NCBI GenBank assembly: GCA_023023105.1
Contig: CP083824.1
Span: 2,542,001-2,606,000, forward strand
Direction: 5' to 3'
Source of the DNA: Enterobacter ludwigii
GTDB lineage: Bacteria > Pseudomonadota > Gammaproteobacteria > Enterobacterales > Enterobacteriaceae
DNA: 64,000 nucleotides
In this document: positions 18,424 to 28,699 of the stretch, piece after piece
Layout: every line of letters starts with the position of its first letter
How positions within the stretch are numbered: the stretch's first letter is position 1
Translations under genes and position numbers: made by a program
The notes under the pieces: model-generated
The model's input: only the letters and a program-made list of their open reading frames with translations
Told to the model about the DNA's origin: nothing
The model's database searches: none

Positions 18424-19433
18424 ACCAACTCCTCCTGCGGCTTAAAGCAGGCGCGCAGGCGGCCTGGTGCAAACGCTTCCAGCGGCGGAGCGCTGTTGCA
18501 GATTTCCATCGCATGCGGGCAACGCGGCTGGAACGGACAACCTTTCGGCAGACGCAGCAGGTTTGGCGGGTTACCCGGAATGGTGAGCAGAGATTCCCCT
18601 TCCGCATCGAGACGCGGTACCGCATTCAACAGACCAATTGAGTACGGGTGGGCTGGGTGATAGAACACATCACGCGCGTTGCCATATTCCATGGTACGGC
18701 CGGCATACATCACCAGCACTTTGTCACAGATGCCCGCCACAACGCCAAGGTCGTGGGTGATCATGATGATCGCTGTGTTGAACTCGCGCTTAAGCTCGTT
18801 TAACAGGGTCATGATTTGTGCCTGAACGGTGACGTCCAGCGCGGTGGTGGGTTCATCAGCAATCAGCAGTTTTGGCCGGCACAGCAACGCCATCGCAATC
18901 ATCACACGCTGACGCATGCCACCAGAAAATTCGTGCGGGAACATACGCATGCGCTTACGGGCTTCCGGCATTTTCACCGCATCCAGCATTTTGACTGACT
19001 CTTCAAACGCTTCCGCTTTGCCCAGACCTTTGTGCAGCATCAGGACTTCCATCAGCTGCTCGCCAACACGCATGTACGGGTTCAGCGAAGTCATCGGATC
19101 CTGGAAAATCATCGAGATCTGCTCGGCACGCAGCTTGTTCAGCTCATGTTCCGGCAGGTTGAGGATTTCACGTCCGTTGAATTTCGCGGAACCTCCGATA
19201 ACACCGTTTGCAGCCAGCAGTCCCATCAACGCAAATGCAGTCTGGGATTTTCCGGAACCAGATTCACCAACAATCCCCAGCGTTTCACCTGCACGCAGGT
19301 CGAAGTTGAGATCGTTAACGGCGGTTACGTCTCCGTCCGGGGTTTTAAAGGTTACACGGAGATCTTTCACATCCAGCAGAAGTTTGCTCTGCTGTTGCGC
19401 CTGCGGCGCAGCGGCCGTTTCAATAATTGTCAT
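18420..19433 (-). CDS. oppD: Oligopeptide ABC transporter ATPase OppD
   Basis: 337 residues (E. coli 337). Walker [10 protein letters not shown], signature [15 protein letters not shown], Walker [13 protein letters not shown], and the C-terminal [14 protein letters not shown] cysteine group. Partner ATPase of OppF on the cytoplasmic face of OppBC. The start lies 11 bases after the oppC stop; it ends by overlapping oppF (ATGA). Confidence 0.96.
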   Translation of the reverse strand: MTIIETAAAPQAQQQSKLLLDVKDLRVTFKTPDGDVTAVNDLNFDLRAGETLGIVGESGSGKSQTAFALMGLLAANGVIGGSAKFNGREILNLPEHELNKLRAEQISMIFQDPMTSLNPYMRVGEQLMEVLMLHKGLGKAEAFEESVKMLDAVKMPEARKRMRMFPHEFSGGMRQRVMIAMALLCRPKLLIADEPTTALDVTVQAQIMTLLNELKREFNTAIIMITHDLGVVAGICDKVLVMYAGRTMEYGNARDVFYHPAHPYSIGLLNAVPRLDAEGESLLTIPGNPPNLLRLPKGCPFQPRCPHAMEICNSAPPLEAFAPGRLRACFKPQEELV

Positions 19434-19444
19434 GACGGCGCTCC

Positions 19445-20353
19445 TTAACGGTCTTTCGGGTCGAGGGCATCACGCAGGCCATCGCCGATAAAGTTGAAAC
19501 AAAACAGGGTAACGACCAGGAAACCCGCCGGATAAAGCAGTAACCACGGAGAGACTTCCATGGAGTTTGCACCATCACTCAGGAGTGCACCCCAGCTGCT
19601 CAGAGGCTCTTGCGTACCCAGCCCCAGGAAGCTCAGGAAGGATTCAAACAGAATCATGCTTGGTACCAGCAGTGAAGCATAAACCACCACCACCCCCAGC
19701 ACGTTAGGAACGATATGGCGAACCACAATATTACCGATTGATACGCCACCCACCTGCGCGGCTTCGATAAACTCTTTGCGTTTGAGGCTCAGTGTCTGTC
19801 CGCGGACAATACGCGCCATATCCAGCCAGGAAACCATCCCGATAGCCACGAAAATCAACAGGATGTTCTGGCCAAAGAAGGTCACCAACAGGATAACGAA
19901 GAACATGAACGGGAAGGAGTTCAGGATTTCCAGCAGACGCATCATCACGGAGTCCACTTTACCGCCAAGGTAGCCTGAGAGTGAGCCATAGAGCGTGCCC
20001 ACAATCACCGCCACCAGTGCAGCAGCGATACCGACCATCAGCGAAATACGGCCTCCGATAGCGACTCGTACCAGCAGATCGCGTCCGGAGGAATCCGTAC
20101 CAAAATAGTGTCCGGACTCCATATCAGGTGCACTGGACATCATGCCCCAGTCGGTGTCGAAATAGGTAAATTGCGACAGCATCGGCGCCAGGGTCACAAA
20201 CAGCGCGATGATCACCAGTACGGCCAGACTGGCTACCGCGGCACGGTTGTGCATAAAGCGGCGACGCGCGTCCTGCCAGAGGCTACGACCTTCTACTTCC
20301 AGTTTTTCACTGAAGTTTTCCAGCGCCTCGCTGTTTTTCTTACTCAACATCAT
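19445..20353 (-). CDS. oppC: Oligopeptide ABC transporter permease OppC
   Basis: 302 residues (E. coli 302). The N-terminus [19 protein letters not shown] is conserved, followed by six membrane helices. The cytoplasmic EAA-type loop ([24 protein letters not shown]) docks onto the ATPases. The segment [14 protein letters not shown] is the family hallmark before the second helix. It lies 12 bases after oppB. Confidence 0.96.
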   Translation of the reverse strand: MMLSKKNSEALENFSEKLEVEGRSLWQDARRRFMHNRAAVASLAVLVIIALFVTLAPMLSQFTYFDTDWGMMSSAPDMESGHYFGTDSSGRDLLVRVAIGGRISLMVGIAAALVAVIVGTLYGSLSGYLGGKVDSVMMRLLEILNSFPFMFFVILLVTFFGQNILLIFVAIGMVSWLDMARIVRGQTLSLKRKEFIEAAQVGGVSIGNIVVRHIVPNVLGVVVVYASLLVPSMILFESFLSFLGLGTQEPLSSWGALLSDGANSMEVSPWLLLYPAGFLVVTLFCFNFIGDGLRDALDPKDR

Positions 20354-20365
20354 GGCGTGCTCCAG

Positions 20366-21286
20366 TTAGTAACGGATTTTCGGGTCGATGACGGCATACA
20401 GCACATCGACAATTGCGTTAAAGAGAATGGTCAGCGCACCAACGAGAATGGTCAGGCTCAGTACCAGCGAATAGTCGCGGTTGAGCGCGCCATTTACGAA
20501 CAGTTGACCAATACCCGGCAGACCGTAGATCGTTTCGATAACCATTGAGCCAGTGATGATACCGACGAATGCCGGCCCCATGTAGGAGAGCACAGGCAAC
20601 AGCGCCGGTTTGAGCGCGTGGCGGAAGATAATCCGACGCATCGGCAGCCCTTTAGCGCGCGCGGTTCGAATGAAGTTCGAATGCAACACTTCGATCATTG
20701 AACCACGGGTGATACGCGCAATGCTGGCGATGTACGCCAGAGATAATGCCACCATCGGCAAAATCATGAACTTTAACGCCCCGCCGTTCCAGCCACCGCC
20801 AGGTAGCCATTTCAGCGTGATGGCAAATATCATCACCAGTAACGGCGCGACAACGAAGCTGGGTATGACTACCCCAGTCATCGCCACCCCCATTACGGTA
20901 TAATCCCATTTGGTATTTTGTTTAAGCGCGGCGATAACGCCTGCAGTCACCCCGAGAACAACGGCCAGCAAAAATGCCGCAGCACCCAGCTTTGCCGATA
21001 CAGGGAAGCTGGAAGCCACCAGGTCGTTAACGGAATAGTCTTTATATTTGAATGACGGTCCAAAATCACCGTGAGCCAGCTGCTTCAGATAATTGAAGTA
21101 CTGGGTGGAGATAGGATCGTTCAGGTGATATTTCGCTTCAATATTCGCCATGACTTCTGGCGGCAACGTACGTTCACCGGTAAATGGACTTCCCGGCGCA
21201 AGACGCATCATGAAGAAGGAAATTGTAATCAGAATAAACAGCGTTGGAATCGCTTCAAGACAGCGACGTAGGATAAATTTAAACAT
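20366..21286 (-). CDS. oppB: Oligopeptide ABC transporter permease OppB
   Basis: 306 residues (E. coli 306). First helix LEAIPTLFILITISFFMMRLAPGSPF, then a periplasmic domain and five more helices. The EAA loop is NFIRTARAKGLPMRRIIFRHALKPALLP. It forms the membrane channel with OppC. Preceded by an 84-base gap after oppA, with no strong terminator visible, so some readthrough from oppA is expected. Confidence 0.96.
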   Translation of the reverse strand: MFKFILRRCLEAIPTLFILITISFFMMRLAPGSPFTGERTLPPEVMANIEAKYHLNDPISTQYFNYLKQLAHGDFGPSFKYKDYSVNDLVASSFPVSAKLGAAAFLLAVVLGVTAGVIAALKQNTKWDYTVMGVAMTGVVIPSFVVAPLLVMIFAITLKWLPGGGWNGGALKFMILPMVALSLAYIASIARITRGSMIEVLHSNFIRTARAKGLPMRRIIFRHALKPALLPVLSYMGPAFVGIITGSMVIETIYGLPGIGQLFVNGALNRDYSLVLSLTILVGALTILFNAIVDVLYAVIDPKIRY

Positions 21287-21370
21287 TGCCCGTACCTTCT
21301 GGCGTGTGCCTATATATTGTGACGTCGGTTAGACACCGTGGGGCGAGCGAACTCGCCCCACTCATTGCCA

Positions 21371-23002
21371 TTAATGCTTGATAATATACAAGTTTTTAAC
21401 GTAGATATTATCCATCGGGTCTTTACCGGTATAGCCACCTACCCACGGTTTCACCAGACGGGCGTTGACGTAGTAGTAAACCGGAACGATCGCGGAATCT
21501 TTATCCAACTGCAGCTCAGCTTTAGAGTACAGTTCAGTACGCTGTGCTTCGTCAGTTGTTTTCAGCGTGTCGCCAATCAGCTTGTCGAATGCCGGGCTCT
21601 TATAGTGCGCGGTGTTGTTCGAGCTGTCGCTCAGCATGGTGTTCAGGAAGGAGGTTGGTTCGTTATAGTCCGCACACCAGCCAGCACGCGCCACATCGAA
21701 GGTGCCCTGATGACGGCTATCCAGGAAGGTCTTCCACTCCTGGTTCTCCAGCTTCACGTTTGCGCCCAGGTTCTTTTTCCAGATCGAGGCGACGGCGATA
21801 GCCAGTTTTTTGTGCAGATCGGAGGTGTTATACAGCAGGCTGAAGGTCAGCGGCTTATCAGCAGTATAGCCAGCTTCGGCGAGCAGTTTCTTCGCTTCTG
21901 CGTTACGCTGCTCTTGCGTCTGTTTGAACCAATCTGGTTCAGTCAGTTTTGCGCCATCAGTGTATGGAGGGGTATAGCTGTATGCTGGCAGATCGCCCTG
22001 GTTTTTCACTTTGTTCACGATGATATCGCGATCCAGTGCCAGTTTCAGTGCCGTACGGACACGAACATCGGTGAATGGTGCTTTCTGGTTGTTGATTTCG
22101 TAGTAATAGGTGCACAGATACGGATCAACATGCACTTCTTTAGGAATTTCTTTTTTCAGCTTCTGGAACAGTTCAATCGGCATGTTGTTATAGGTCATGT
22201 CAATTTCACCGCTACGGTAGCGGTTAACGTCAGTCACTTCGGAAGAAATTGGCAGGTACGTCACCTGATTAATCACGGTTTTCGCGTTGTCCCAATATTG
22301 CGGGTTACGCTCCAGAACCATACGTTCGTTGACTACCCAGTCTTTCAGTTTGTAGGCACCGTTGGTCACGATATTGGCAGGCTGAGTCCATTTTTCACCA
22401 AATTTTTCCACTGCGGATTTTGGAACTGGAGAAACAGACGGGTGAACAAGCAGCTTATAGAAGTACGGAACAGGTTCGCTCAACGTGACTTCAAAGGTAT
22501 TCGCATCGATCGCTTTCACGCCCAGGTCGGTGACCGGTTTTTTGCCTGCGATGATGTCATCAATATTGGCAATGTGGCCATATTGCAGGTAGCTCGCATA
22601 CGGAGAGGCAGTATTTGGATTCGCCAGACGCTGCCAGCTATAAACGAAATCTTCGGCGGTAACCGGCGTGCCGTCTGACCATTTCGCATCTTTACGCAGA
22701 TGGAAAGTCCAGACTTTGAAATCTTTATTTTCCCATTTTTCTGCCACACCAGGTGCCGGGTGGCCGTCTACGTCAGTCACCAGCAGACCTTCGAACAGGT
22801 CGCGGTTAACGTTTGACTCGGGAACACCTTCAATTTTATGCGGGTCAAGAGACTGAACTTCCGCACCGTTGTTACGAACCAACGTCTGTTTTTCAGCCAG
22901 TTGAACACCTGCAGGTACGTCCGCAGCCATTGCAGCGTTGCCCGCGATTAGCGCAGTTAAAATCCCCGCCGCTACCAGATTTTTTTTTGTGATGATGGAC
23001 AT
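21371..23002 (-). CDS. oppA: Periplasmic oligopeptide-binding protein OppA
   Basis: 543 residues (E. coli 543). Signal peptide ending NAAMA, cut before ADVPAGVQ. Large SBP_bac_5 fold; mature features include LDPHKIEGVPESNVNRDLFEG, WSDGTPVTAEDFVYSWQR and GWCADYNEP. It captures peptides of two to five residues whatever their sequence and delivers them to OppBC. First gene of opp. The ATG is preceded by TGGAGT and the C/A-rich ACCAACACA, the type of site bound by the sRNA GcvB in E. coli/Salmonella oppA. Confidence 0.97.
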   Translation of the reverse strand: MSIITKKNLVAAGILTALIAGNAAMAADVPAGVQLAEKQTLVRNNGAEVQSLDPHKIEGVPESNVNRDLFEGLLVTDVDGHPAPGVAEKWENKDFKVWTFHLRKDAKWSDGTPVTAEDFVYSWQRLANPNTASPYASYLQYGHIANIDDIIAGKKPVTDLGVKAIDANTFEVTLSEPVPYFYKLLVHPSVSPVPKSAVEKFGEKWTQPANIVTNGAYKLKDWVVNERMVLERNPQYWDNAKTVINQVTYLPISSEVTDVNRYRSGEIDMTYNNMPIELFQKLKKEIPKEVHVDPYLCTYYYEINNQKAPFTDVRVRTALKLALDRDIIVNKVKNQGDLPAYSYTPPYTDGAKLTEPDWFKQTQEQRNAEAKKLLAEAGYTADKPLTFSLLYNTSDLHKKLAIAVASIWKKNLGANVKLENQEWKTFLDSRHQGTFDVARAGWCADYNEPTSFLNTMLSDSSNNTAHYKSPAFDKLIGDTLKTTDEAQRTELYSKAELQLDKDSAIVPVYYYVNARLVKPWVGGYTGKDPMDNIYVKNLYIIKH

Positions 23003-23739
23003 TGTGTTGGTACTCCACTCATTATAATGACTGGCCTTCGCCAGCTGTGTAATCCCCTGTTGGGGCCTGTACAGCGCAGGAGTTTTTTTTGCTGCTGCCA
23101 GGTTCTTCTTTTTTACTTCTTGCTATCACCGACTTTTTTATTACTGACCGCTCGTATGGCCGTCTTGCGTCGATTCTTTACAGGCCTCCCCTGTTTGAGA
23201 CCTGCGCTGGATATCTGAGAAGAGAAGCATATGAAAATAATTCTCATCTACTTGTTTTATGCTGCAAAATAGTAGGCCGGAAAGTATCAAATGGCGTAAA
23301 CGCACGCCAATACATTTTGCAAATTTGTTAAGCAATTCTCTTTTACGGTGAGAACCGTATCGTTGAGGGCAGCCCTGCCAGACATCAAACGCCACTAAAA
23401 AACATGACATTCAATAAGATAGAGGAAACCTCCTCTACAAGCGCGTCGCTGCGCTATCATCGAGTGTTTTTGTACAAAAATTTAACAACTGGTTATTATT
23501 TAGCACATTCATCTAGGGGAATGTTGAAATTACTAATATCATTTCGGTTATATCTCAGCAAGCCCCAGAGTATCATGTGAGTAAAATAACAGAGCGATCG
23601 AAGGTTTTCTGCGCAGGCGGGTTGGAAGGAAATTAATAACTTATTGAAATACAAGAGATGAACATTATTAGTAGAATTTATTATGATATGTGAGCATTTC
23701 AACTTTAGTTATATGATTTACTGATAATCACGTAAAAAA
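23003..23739. other. oppA upstream region, 737 bases, no gene supported
   Basis: Non-coding on present evidence. Next to oppA it holds a Shine-Dalgarno TGGAGT and the C/A-rich ACCAACACA (23003-23011), a candidate GcvB target. A small hairpin follows (CTGGC-CTTC-GCCAG, 23031-23044), then long T/A-rich tracts around 23086-23130. The remainder to 23739 is AT-rich. Short open frames here have no ribosome-binding site or recognisable product. The promoter must be inside this region, but I cannot choose a -10/-35 pair with confidence. Confidence 0.6.
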
Positions 23740-23757
23740 ACGGAGCTGTAGCTCCGT
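23740..23757 (-). terminator. ychE terminator
   Basis: Stem ACGGAGC / GCTCCGT with a 4-base loop. On the minus strand it is followed by seven T, and it begins 17 bases after the ychE stop. Confidence 0.9.
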
Positions 23758-23773
23758 TCTTTCATATGAAATA

Positions 23774-24421
23774 TTAGTGTAACAAGCCGGGGAAAATGCT
23801 TTTAATACCGGTGACAATAAATTCGATCCCTAACGCCATCAACAGCAGGCCCATGATACGGGTTATAACGTTGATGCCCGTCTGCCCCAATAAGCGCACC
23901 AGCCAGGGCGCCATGCGGAATACTCCCCAGCAGCAGAGCGCGAAAATGGCAATGGCCACGGAAAAGCCAATCAAATGCATCAGGCTATGGTAACGCGTGC
24001 CCCAGACAATCGTTGAACTGATGGCTCCGGGGCCAGCCATAAGCGGTAACGCCAGCGGTACCACGCCAATGCTTTCACGGATGGCAGTTTCTGACTTCTC
24101 CTGTTTGTTCTGTTTATCCTCACCCAGCTTACCGCTGATCATAGACATGGCGATGGTCACAACCAGGATCCCACCCGCAATGCGGAAAGAGTCGATCGAA
24201 ATCCCGAAGAGCTGAAGAATGGCGTCCCCCAGAAAAAGGGAGGTGAGCAATATGATAGCCACTGACAGGTTGGCGGTGAGGTTGGTCTTGTTCCTGGCCG
24301 CCGCCGTCTGGTAACTGGTCATACTAATGAAGACAGGAATGATCCCCACCGGGTTGACCAGGGCAAACAAACCAATAAAAAATTTAAAATACGTTGGAAA
24401 ATCAAAGAGCGTTTGGATCAC
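23774..24421 (-). CDS. ychE: MarC-family inner-membrane protein YchE
   Basis: 215 residues with a GTG start (ribosome-binding site GGAG), the same as E. coli. UPF0056/MarC family with six membrane segments. The PVGIIPVFISMT and PLALPLMAGPGAISS motifs are the two repeat signatures of the family. Once called NAAT transporters, their substrates are not established. Divergent from adhE as in E. coli. Confidence 0.93.
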   Translation of the reverse strand: MIQTLFDFPTYFKFFIGLFALVNPVGIIPVFISMTSYQTAAARNKTNLTANLSVAIILLTSLFLGDAILQLFGISIDSFRIAGGILVVTIAMSMISGKLGEDKQNKQEKSETAIRESIGVVPLALPLMAGPGAISSTIVWGTRYHSLMHLIGFSVAIAIFALCCWGVFRMAPWLVRLLGQTGINVITRIMGLLLMALGIEFIVTGIKSIFPGLLH

Positions 24422-24898
24422 GTTTTGCTCCGCTTATGCGCATGCCCGGGACTGACAATTTGTCATGTGAAATCGCGCTGAAGATACCCTTTTTATTAGC
24501 ATACTTCACTCGAAATCTGTGCCAAAACGTTATCATTTCAGGATGTTAAACATATGTAGAATCAATGATAGCGCCACTTCCAATACTTACGTAATTATTT
24601 AACACTGGAAAAATCTCAAAGAAATAACCCTGCTGAAAGGTATCAGCTTGGGGGAAAATTGACGCAGATCATGATTTCCGTACTCAGAAGTGAGTAATCT
24701 TGGTTACACCCCAGGGAGGTCACCTGACAAAAAGGGATGATGCTAAGGTAAGGCTCTTTTAGTAAATTAGTGTGCTGGTGTAGAAAGTAACTCTTTGTTT
24801 TATTTTGTGTTACGCAAGTCATATCAGCTCTGTCTATACTGTCTGACGTATCGAGCGCTGGTTTACTAAAAGAGTTTAAACATTATCAGGAGAGCATT
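24422..24898 (+). promoter_or_regulatory. adhE control region and leader with a 13-nt inverted repeat
   Basis: 477 non-coding bases between ychE and adhE. CTCTTTTAGTAAA (24754-24766) and TTTACTAAAAGAG (24862-24874) are perfect complements 95 bases apart. The second copy ends 12 bases before the ribosome-binding site CAGGAGAG. If both are in the transcript, they can pair and enclose the leader close to the start codon. E. coli adhE mRNA is known to need RNase III to open a translation-blocking leader structure. In E. coli the region also binds Cra, NarL, Fis and RpoS-polymerase; I did not assign those sites here. Confidence 0.7.
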
Positions 24899-27577
24899 AT
24901 GGCTGTTACTAATATCGCTGAACTGAACGCCCTCGTCGAGCGCGTTAAAAAAGCCCAGCGTGAATATGCCAATTTCACCCAAGAACAGGTTGATAAAATC
25001 TTCCGCGCGGCCGCTCTGGCTGCTGCAGATGCTCGAATCCCTCTCGCTAAAATGGCCGTTGCCGAATCCGGTATGGGTATCGTTGAAGATAAAGTGATCA
25101 AAAACCACTTTGCTTCTGAGTATATCTACAACGCCTATAAAGATGAGAAAACCTGTGGCGTGCTGTCTGAAGACGACACCTTCGGTACTATCACGATTGC
25201 AGAACCTATCGGCATCATTTGCGGTATCGTTCCAACCACCAACCCAACGTCTACTGCTATCTTCAAATCACTGATTAGCCTGAAGACCCGTAACGCAATT
25301 ATCTTCTCTCCGCACCCACGTGCTAAAGATGCAACGAACAAAGCTGCTGATATCGTATTGCAGGCGGCTATCGCTGCAGGCGCACCAAAAGACCTGATCG
25401 GCTGGATTGACCAACCTTCTGTTGAACTGTCCAACGCACTGATGCACCACCCAGACATTAACCTGATCCTGGCGACCGGTGGTCCTGGCATGGTTAAAGC
25501 AGCGTACAGCTCCGGTAAACCAGCAATCGGCGTAGGCGCAGGTAACACTCCTGTTGTTATCGACGAAACGGCTGATATCAAACGTGCTGTTGCTTCTGTA
25601 CTGATGTCCAAAACCTTCGATAACGGCGTTATCTGTGCATCTGAACAGTCCGTTGTTGTTGTAGATTCCGTATATGACGCGGTTCGCGAACGCTTCGCCA
25701 GCCACGGCGGCTACATGCTGCAGGGCAAAGAGCTGAAAGCCGTTCAGGACATCATCCTGAAAAATGGCGCACTGAACGCCGCTATCGTTGGGCAGCCAGC
25801 GTATAAAATTGCTGAACTCGCAGGTTTCACCGTTCCGGCAACCACTAAGATCCTGATCGGTGAAGTGAAAGTTGTTGATGAGAGCGAGCCATTTGCACAC
25901 GAAAAACTGTCTCCGACTCTGGCAATGTACCGCGCGAAAGATTTCGACGATGCAGTAGAGAAAGCAGAGAAACTGGTTGCCATGGGCGGTATCGGTCACA
26001 CCTCTTGCCTGTACACCGACCAGGATAATCAGCCAGAACGTGTTGCTCACTTCGGTCAGAAGATGAAAACTGCACGTATCCTGATTAACACCCCTGCTTC
26101 TCAGGGTGGTATCGGTGACCTGTACAACTTCAAACTCGCACCTTCCCTGACTCTGGGTTGTGGTTCCTGGGGTGGTAACTCCATCTCTGAAAACGTTGGT
26201 CCAAAACATCTGATCAACAAGAAAACCGTTGCTAAGCGAGCTGAAAACATGTTGTGGCACAAACTTCCGAAATCTATCTACTTCCGCCGTGGCTCTCTGC
26301 CAATTGCGCTGGATGAAGTGATTACTGATGGCCACAAACGTGCGCTCATCGTGACTGACCGTTTCCTGTTCAACAACGGCTACGCTGACCAGATCACCTC
26401 TGTTCTGAAAGCGGCTGGCGTCGAAACTGAAGTCTTCTTTGAAGTTGAAGCTGACCCAACCCTGAGCGTTGTTCGCAAAGGTGCTGAACTGGCGAACTCC
26501 TTCAAACCAGATGTGATTATCGCACTGGGTGGCGGTTCCCCAATGGACGCCGCGAAAATCATGTGGGTAATGTACGAACATCCGGAAACTCACTTTGAAG
26601 AACTGGCGCTGCGCTTTATGGATATCCGTAAACGTATCTACAAGTTCCCGAAAATGGGCGTAAAAGCGAAAATGATCGCCGTTACTACCACTTCCGGTAC
26701 CGGTTCAGAAGTGACTCCGTTTGCGGTTGTTACTGACGATGCAACAGGTCAGAAATACCCACTGGCTGACTACGCACTGACCCCAGACATGGCGATTGTT
26801 GACGCCAACCTGGTCATGGAAATGCCGAAATCACTGTGTGCCTTCGGTGGTCTGGATGCGGTTACTCACGCTCTGGAAGCTTACGTTTCCGTACTGGCGT
26901 CTGAGTTCTCTGATGGTCAGGCTCTGCAGGCTCTGAAACTGCTGAAAGAAAACCTGCCAGCATCCTACAATGAAGGGTCGAAAAACCCTGTAGCACGTGA
27001 GCGTGTACACAGTGCAGCAACCATCGCCGGTATCGCGTTTGCTAACGCCTTCCTGGGTGTTTGCCACTCAATGGCGCACAAACTGGGTTCTCAGTTCCAC
27101 ATTCCTCACGGTCTGGCGAACGCCCTGTTGATCAGCAACGTTATCCGTTATAACGCGAATGATAACCCAACCAAGCAGACTGCATTCAGCCAGTACGACC
27201 GTCCGCAAGCACGTCGCCGTTACGCTGAAATCGCTGACCATCTGGGTCTGAGCGCTGCGGGTGACCGTACTGCTGCGAAGATTGAGAAACTGCTGGCATG
27301 GCTGGAAAGCCTCAAAGCTGAACTGGGTATTCCTAAATCTATCCGTGAAGCTGGCGTTCAGGAAGCTGACTTCCTCGCCCACGTAGATAAACTGTCTGAA
27401 GATGCCTTCGATGACCAGTGTACTGGTGCTAACCCGCGCTACCCACTGATCTCCGAGCTGAAACAGATTCTGCTGGATACCTACTACGGTCGTGAGTTCA
27501 AAGAAGGTGATGTAGCAGTGGCTAAAGTTGAAGCTCCTGCGGTAAAAGCTGACAAAAAAGCGAAGAAAAGCGCTTAA
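24899..27577 (+). CDS. adhE: Bifunctional acetaldehyde-CoA / alcohol dehydrogenase AdhE
   Basis: 892 residues (891 in E. coli). Residues 1 to about 440 form the CoA-acylating aldehyde dehydrogenase, with catalytic Cys246 in NGVICASEQ. About 450 to 870 form the iron-dependent alcohol dehydrogenase; the GGLDAVTHALEAYVS stretch and HSMAHKLGSQFHIPHG carry the metal-binding histidines. It reduces acetyl-CoA to ethanol in two NADH-dependent steps, re-oxidising NADH in fermentation. The protein assembles into long spirosomes. Its C-terminal Lys-rich tail (KADKKAKKSA) is normal. Strong codon bias suggests high expression. Confidence 0.98.
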   Translation: MAVTNIAELNALVERVKKAQREYANFTQEQVDKIFRAAALAAADARIPLAKMAVAESGMGIVEDKVIKNHFASEYIYNAYKDEKTCGVLSEDDTFGTITIAEPIGIICGIVPTTNPTSTAIFKSLISLKTRNAIIFSPHPRAKDATNKAADIVLQAAIAAGAPKDLIGWIDQPSVELSNALMHHPDINLILATGGPGMVKAAYSSGKPAIGVGAGNTPVVIDETADIKRAVASVLMSKTFDNGVICASEQSVVVVDSVYDAVRERFASHGGYMLQGKELKAVQDIILKNGALNAAIVGQPAYKIAELAGFTVPATTKILIGEVKVVDESEPFAHEKLSPTLAMYRAKDFDDAVEKAEKLVAMGGIGHTSCLYTDQDNQPERVAHFGQKMKTARILINTPASQGGIGDLYNFKLAPSLTLGCGSWGGNSISENVGPKHLINKKTVAKRAENMLWHKLPKSIYFRRGSLPIALDEVITDGHKRALIVTDRFLFNNGYADQITSVLKAAGVETEVFFEVEADPTLSVVRKGAELANSFKPDVIIALGGGSPMDAAKIMWVMYEHPETHFEELALRFMDIRKRIYKFPKMGVKAKMIAVTTTSGTGSEVTPFAVVTDDATGQKYPLADYALTPDMAIVDANLVMEMPKSLCAFGGLDAVTHALEAYVSVLASEFSDGQALQALKLLKENLPASYNEGSKNPVARERVHSAATIAGIAFANAFLGVCHSMAHKLGSQFHIPHGLANALLISNVIRYNANDNPTKQTAFSQYDRPQARRRYAEIADHLGLSAAGDRTAAKIEKLLAWLESLKAELGIPKSIREAGVQEADFLAHVDKLSEDAFDDQCTGANPRYPLISELKQILLDTYYGREFKEGDVAVAKVEAPAVKADKKAKKSA

Positions 27578-27596
27578 CTGACAGTCTGATAAAAAA

Positions 27597-27611
27597 CCCG
27601 CCAATGGCGGG
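27597..27611. terminator. Bidirectional adhE/tdk terminator
   Basis: Stem CCCGCC / GGCGGG with loop AAT, preceded by six A and followed by seven T; it serves both converging genes. Confidence 0.92.
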
Positions 27612-27641
27612 TTTTTTTATGTCTGAAGAACACGGTGAAAA

Positions 27642-28256
27642 TTATTTTCTGTTGTCGTGCTGAATCGCCGTCAGCGAGCCTACAGACAGCGCTTCTTTAT
27701 AATGCTTACGGCAGACAGAAACATAGCGTTCATTGCCGCCTATCACCACCTGCTCACCATCTGCATAAGGCTTTCCGGCCTGGTCGAGACGAAGCACCAT
27801 ACTGGCTTTCCTGCCGCAAAAGCAGATAGTTTTGAGTTCGACGAGTTTATCTGACCAGGCAAGCAAATACTGGCTCCCTGCGAATAGCTCGCCACGGAAG
27901 TCTGTACGCAGCCCATAGCAAAGAACAGGGATATCGAGCCCATCTACCACCTCTGAAAGCGCATGAACCTGCTCACGCGTCAGAAACTGGCTCTCATCAA
28001 CCAGAACACAATGAATAGGCTGCGTGGCATGCGCTGCGCGAATGTCCTCCAGCAGGTCAGTTTGCGGGTTAAACAGCCTGGCCGGAGACGAAAGGCCTAT
28101 TCTGGAACTCACCTTCCCTGCACCAAAGCGATCGTCAATTTCAGCCGTATAAACAACAGTACGCATTCCTCGTTCCTGGTAATTGTACGAGGATTGAAGC
28201 AGTGCTGTGGATTTTCCGGCATTCATTGCCGAATAGTAGAAATAAAGTTGTGCCAT
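27642..28256 (-). CDS. tdk: Thymidine kinase
   Basis: 204 residues from the ATG of [20 protein letters not shown] (E. coli 205). An in-frame start 7 codons earlier is not family-like. Type II kinase: P-loop NAGKSTALL, the DESQFL segment (Walker B region), lasso [12 protein letters not shown], and a structural zinc site with CFCGRKA. It phosphorylates thymidine from salvage. The gene converges on adhE. Its promoter lies just left of the insertion sequence. Confidence 0.95.
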   Translation of the reverse strand: MAQLYFYYSAMNAGKSTALLQSSYNYQERGMRTVVYTAEIDDRFGAGKVSSRIGLSSPARLFNPQTDLLEDIRAAHATQPIHCVLVDESQFLTREQVHALSEVVDGLDIPVLCYGLRTDFRGELFAGSQYLLAWSDKLVELKTICFCGRKASMVLRLDQAGKPYADGEQVVIGGNERYVSVCRKHYKEALSVGSLTAIQHDNRK

Positions 28257-28412
28257 TGGCCGTAAAACCCTAATCAATGTGTAATATTCCCGATGATTGA
28301 TTGTACCATATTTTGTCTGGTCAACAGCGACTCAGCGCACATGACCTGCTCCCCGTTGATTAGTACACCCCGATGTTAGTAATGTCTTCATAAGCCACAT
28401 GAGGACATCCCC

Positions 28413-28676
28413 ATGAAGAAGCGTTTTTCCGACGAACAGATCATCAGTATTCTCCGCGAAGCCGAAGCTGGGGTACCCGCCCGTGAACTCTGCCGCAAGC
28501 ATGCCATTTCCGATGCCACGTTTTACACCTGGCGTAAGAAGTATGGCGGTATGGCGGTGCCTGAAGTTAAGCGCCTGAAGTCGCTTGAGGAAGAGAACGC
28601 CAGACTCAAGAAGCTGCTTGCCGAAGCCATGCTGGATAAAGAGGCGCTTCAGGTGGCTCTTGGGCGAAAGTACTGA
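28413..28676 (+). CDS. IS3-family transposase OrfA (helix-turn-helix subunit)
   Basis: 87 residues. N-terminal HTH_Tnp_1 domain ([43 protein letters not shown]), then a leucine-zipper-like stretch ([20 protein letters not shown]) used for multimer formation. It binds the IS ends. The -1 frame is open from 28640, and a GCGAAAG slip site sits just before the TGA stop, so a programmed -1 shift could make the OrfAB fusion. Confidence 0.9.
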   Translation: MKKRFSDEQIISILREAEAGVPARELCRKHAISDATFYTWRKKYGGMAVPEVKRLKSLEEENARLKKLLAEAMLDKEALQVALGRKY

Positions 28677-28699
28677 CGACAGACCAGAAGCGGGAAGCC

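Noticed and set aside
21338..22678. 446-codon open frame opposite oppA
   Set aside because: Shadow of oppA. Phe/Val/Gln-rich, no domain, no start signal.
23027..23331. Short frames in the oppA upstream region
   Set aside because: Frames of 63-80 codons that overlap the oppA leader on the other strand, with no ribosome-binding site and low-complexity Leu/Phe/Ser content.
25268..26593. 441-codon open frame opposite adhE
   Set aside because: Shadow of the highly biased adhE gene, without domain or start signals.
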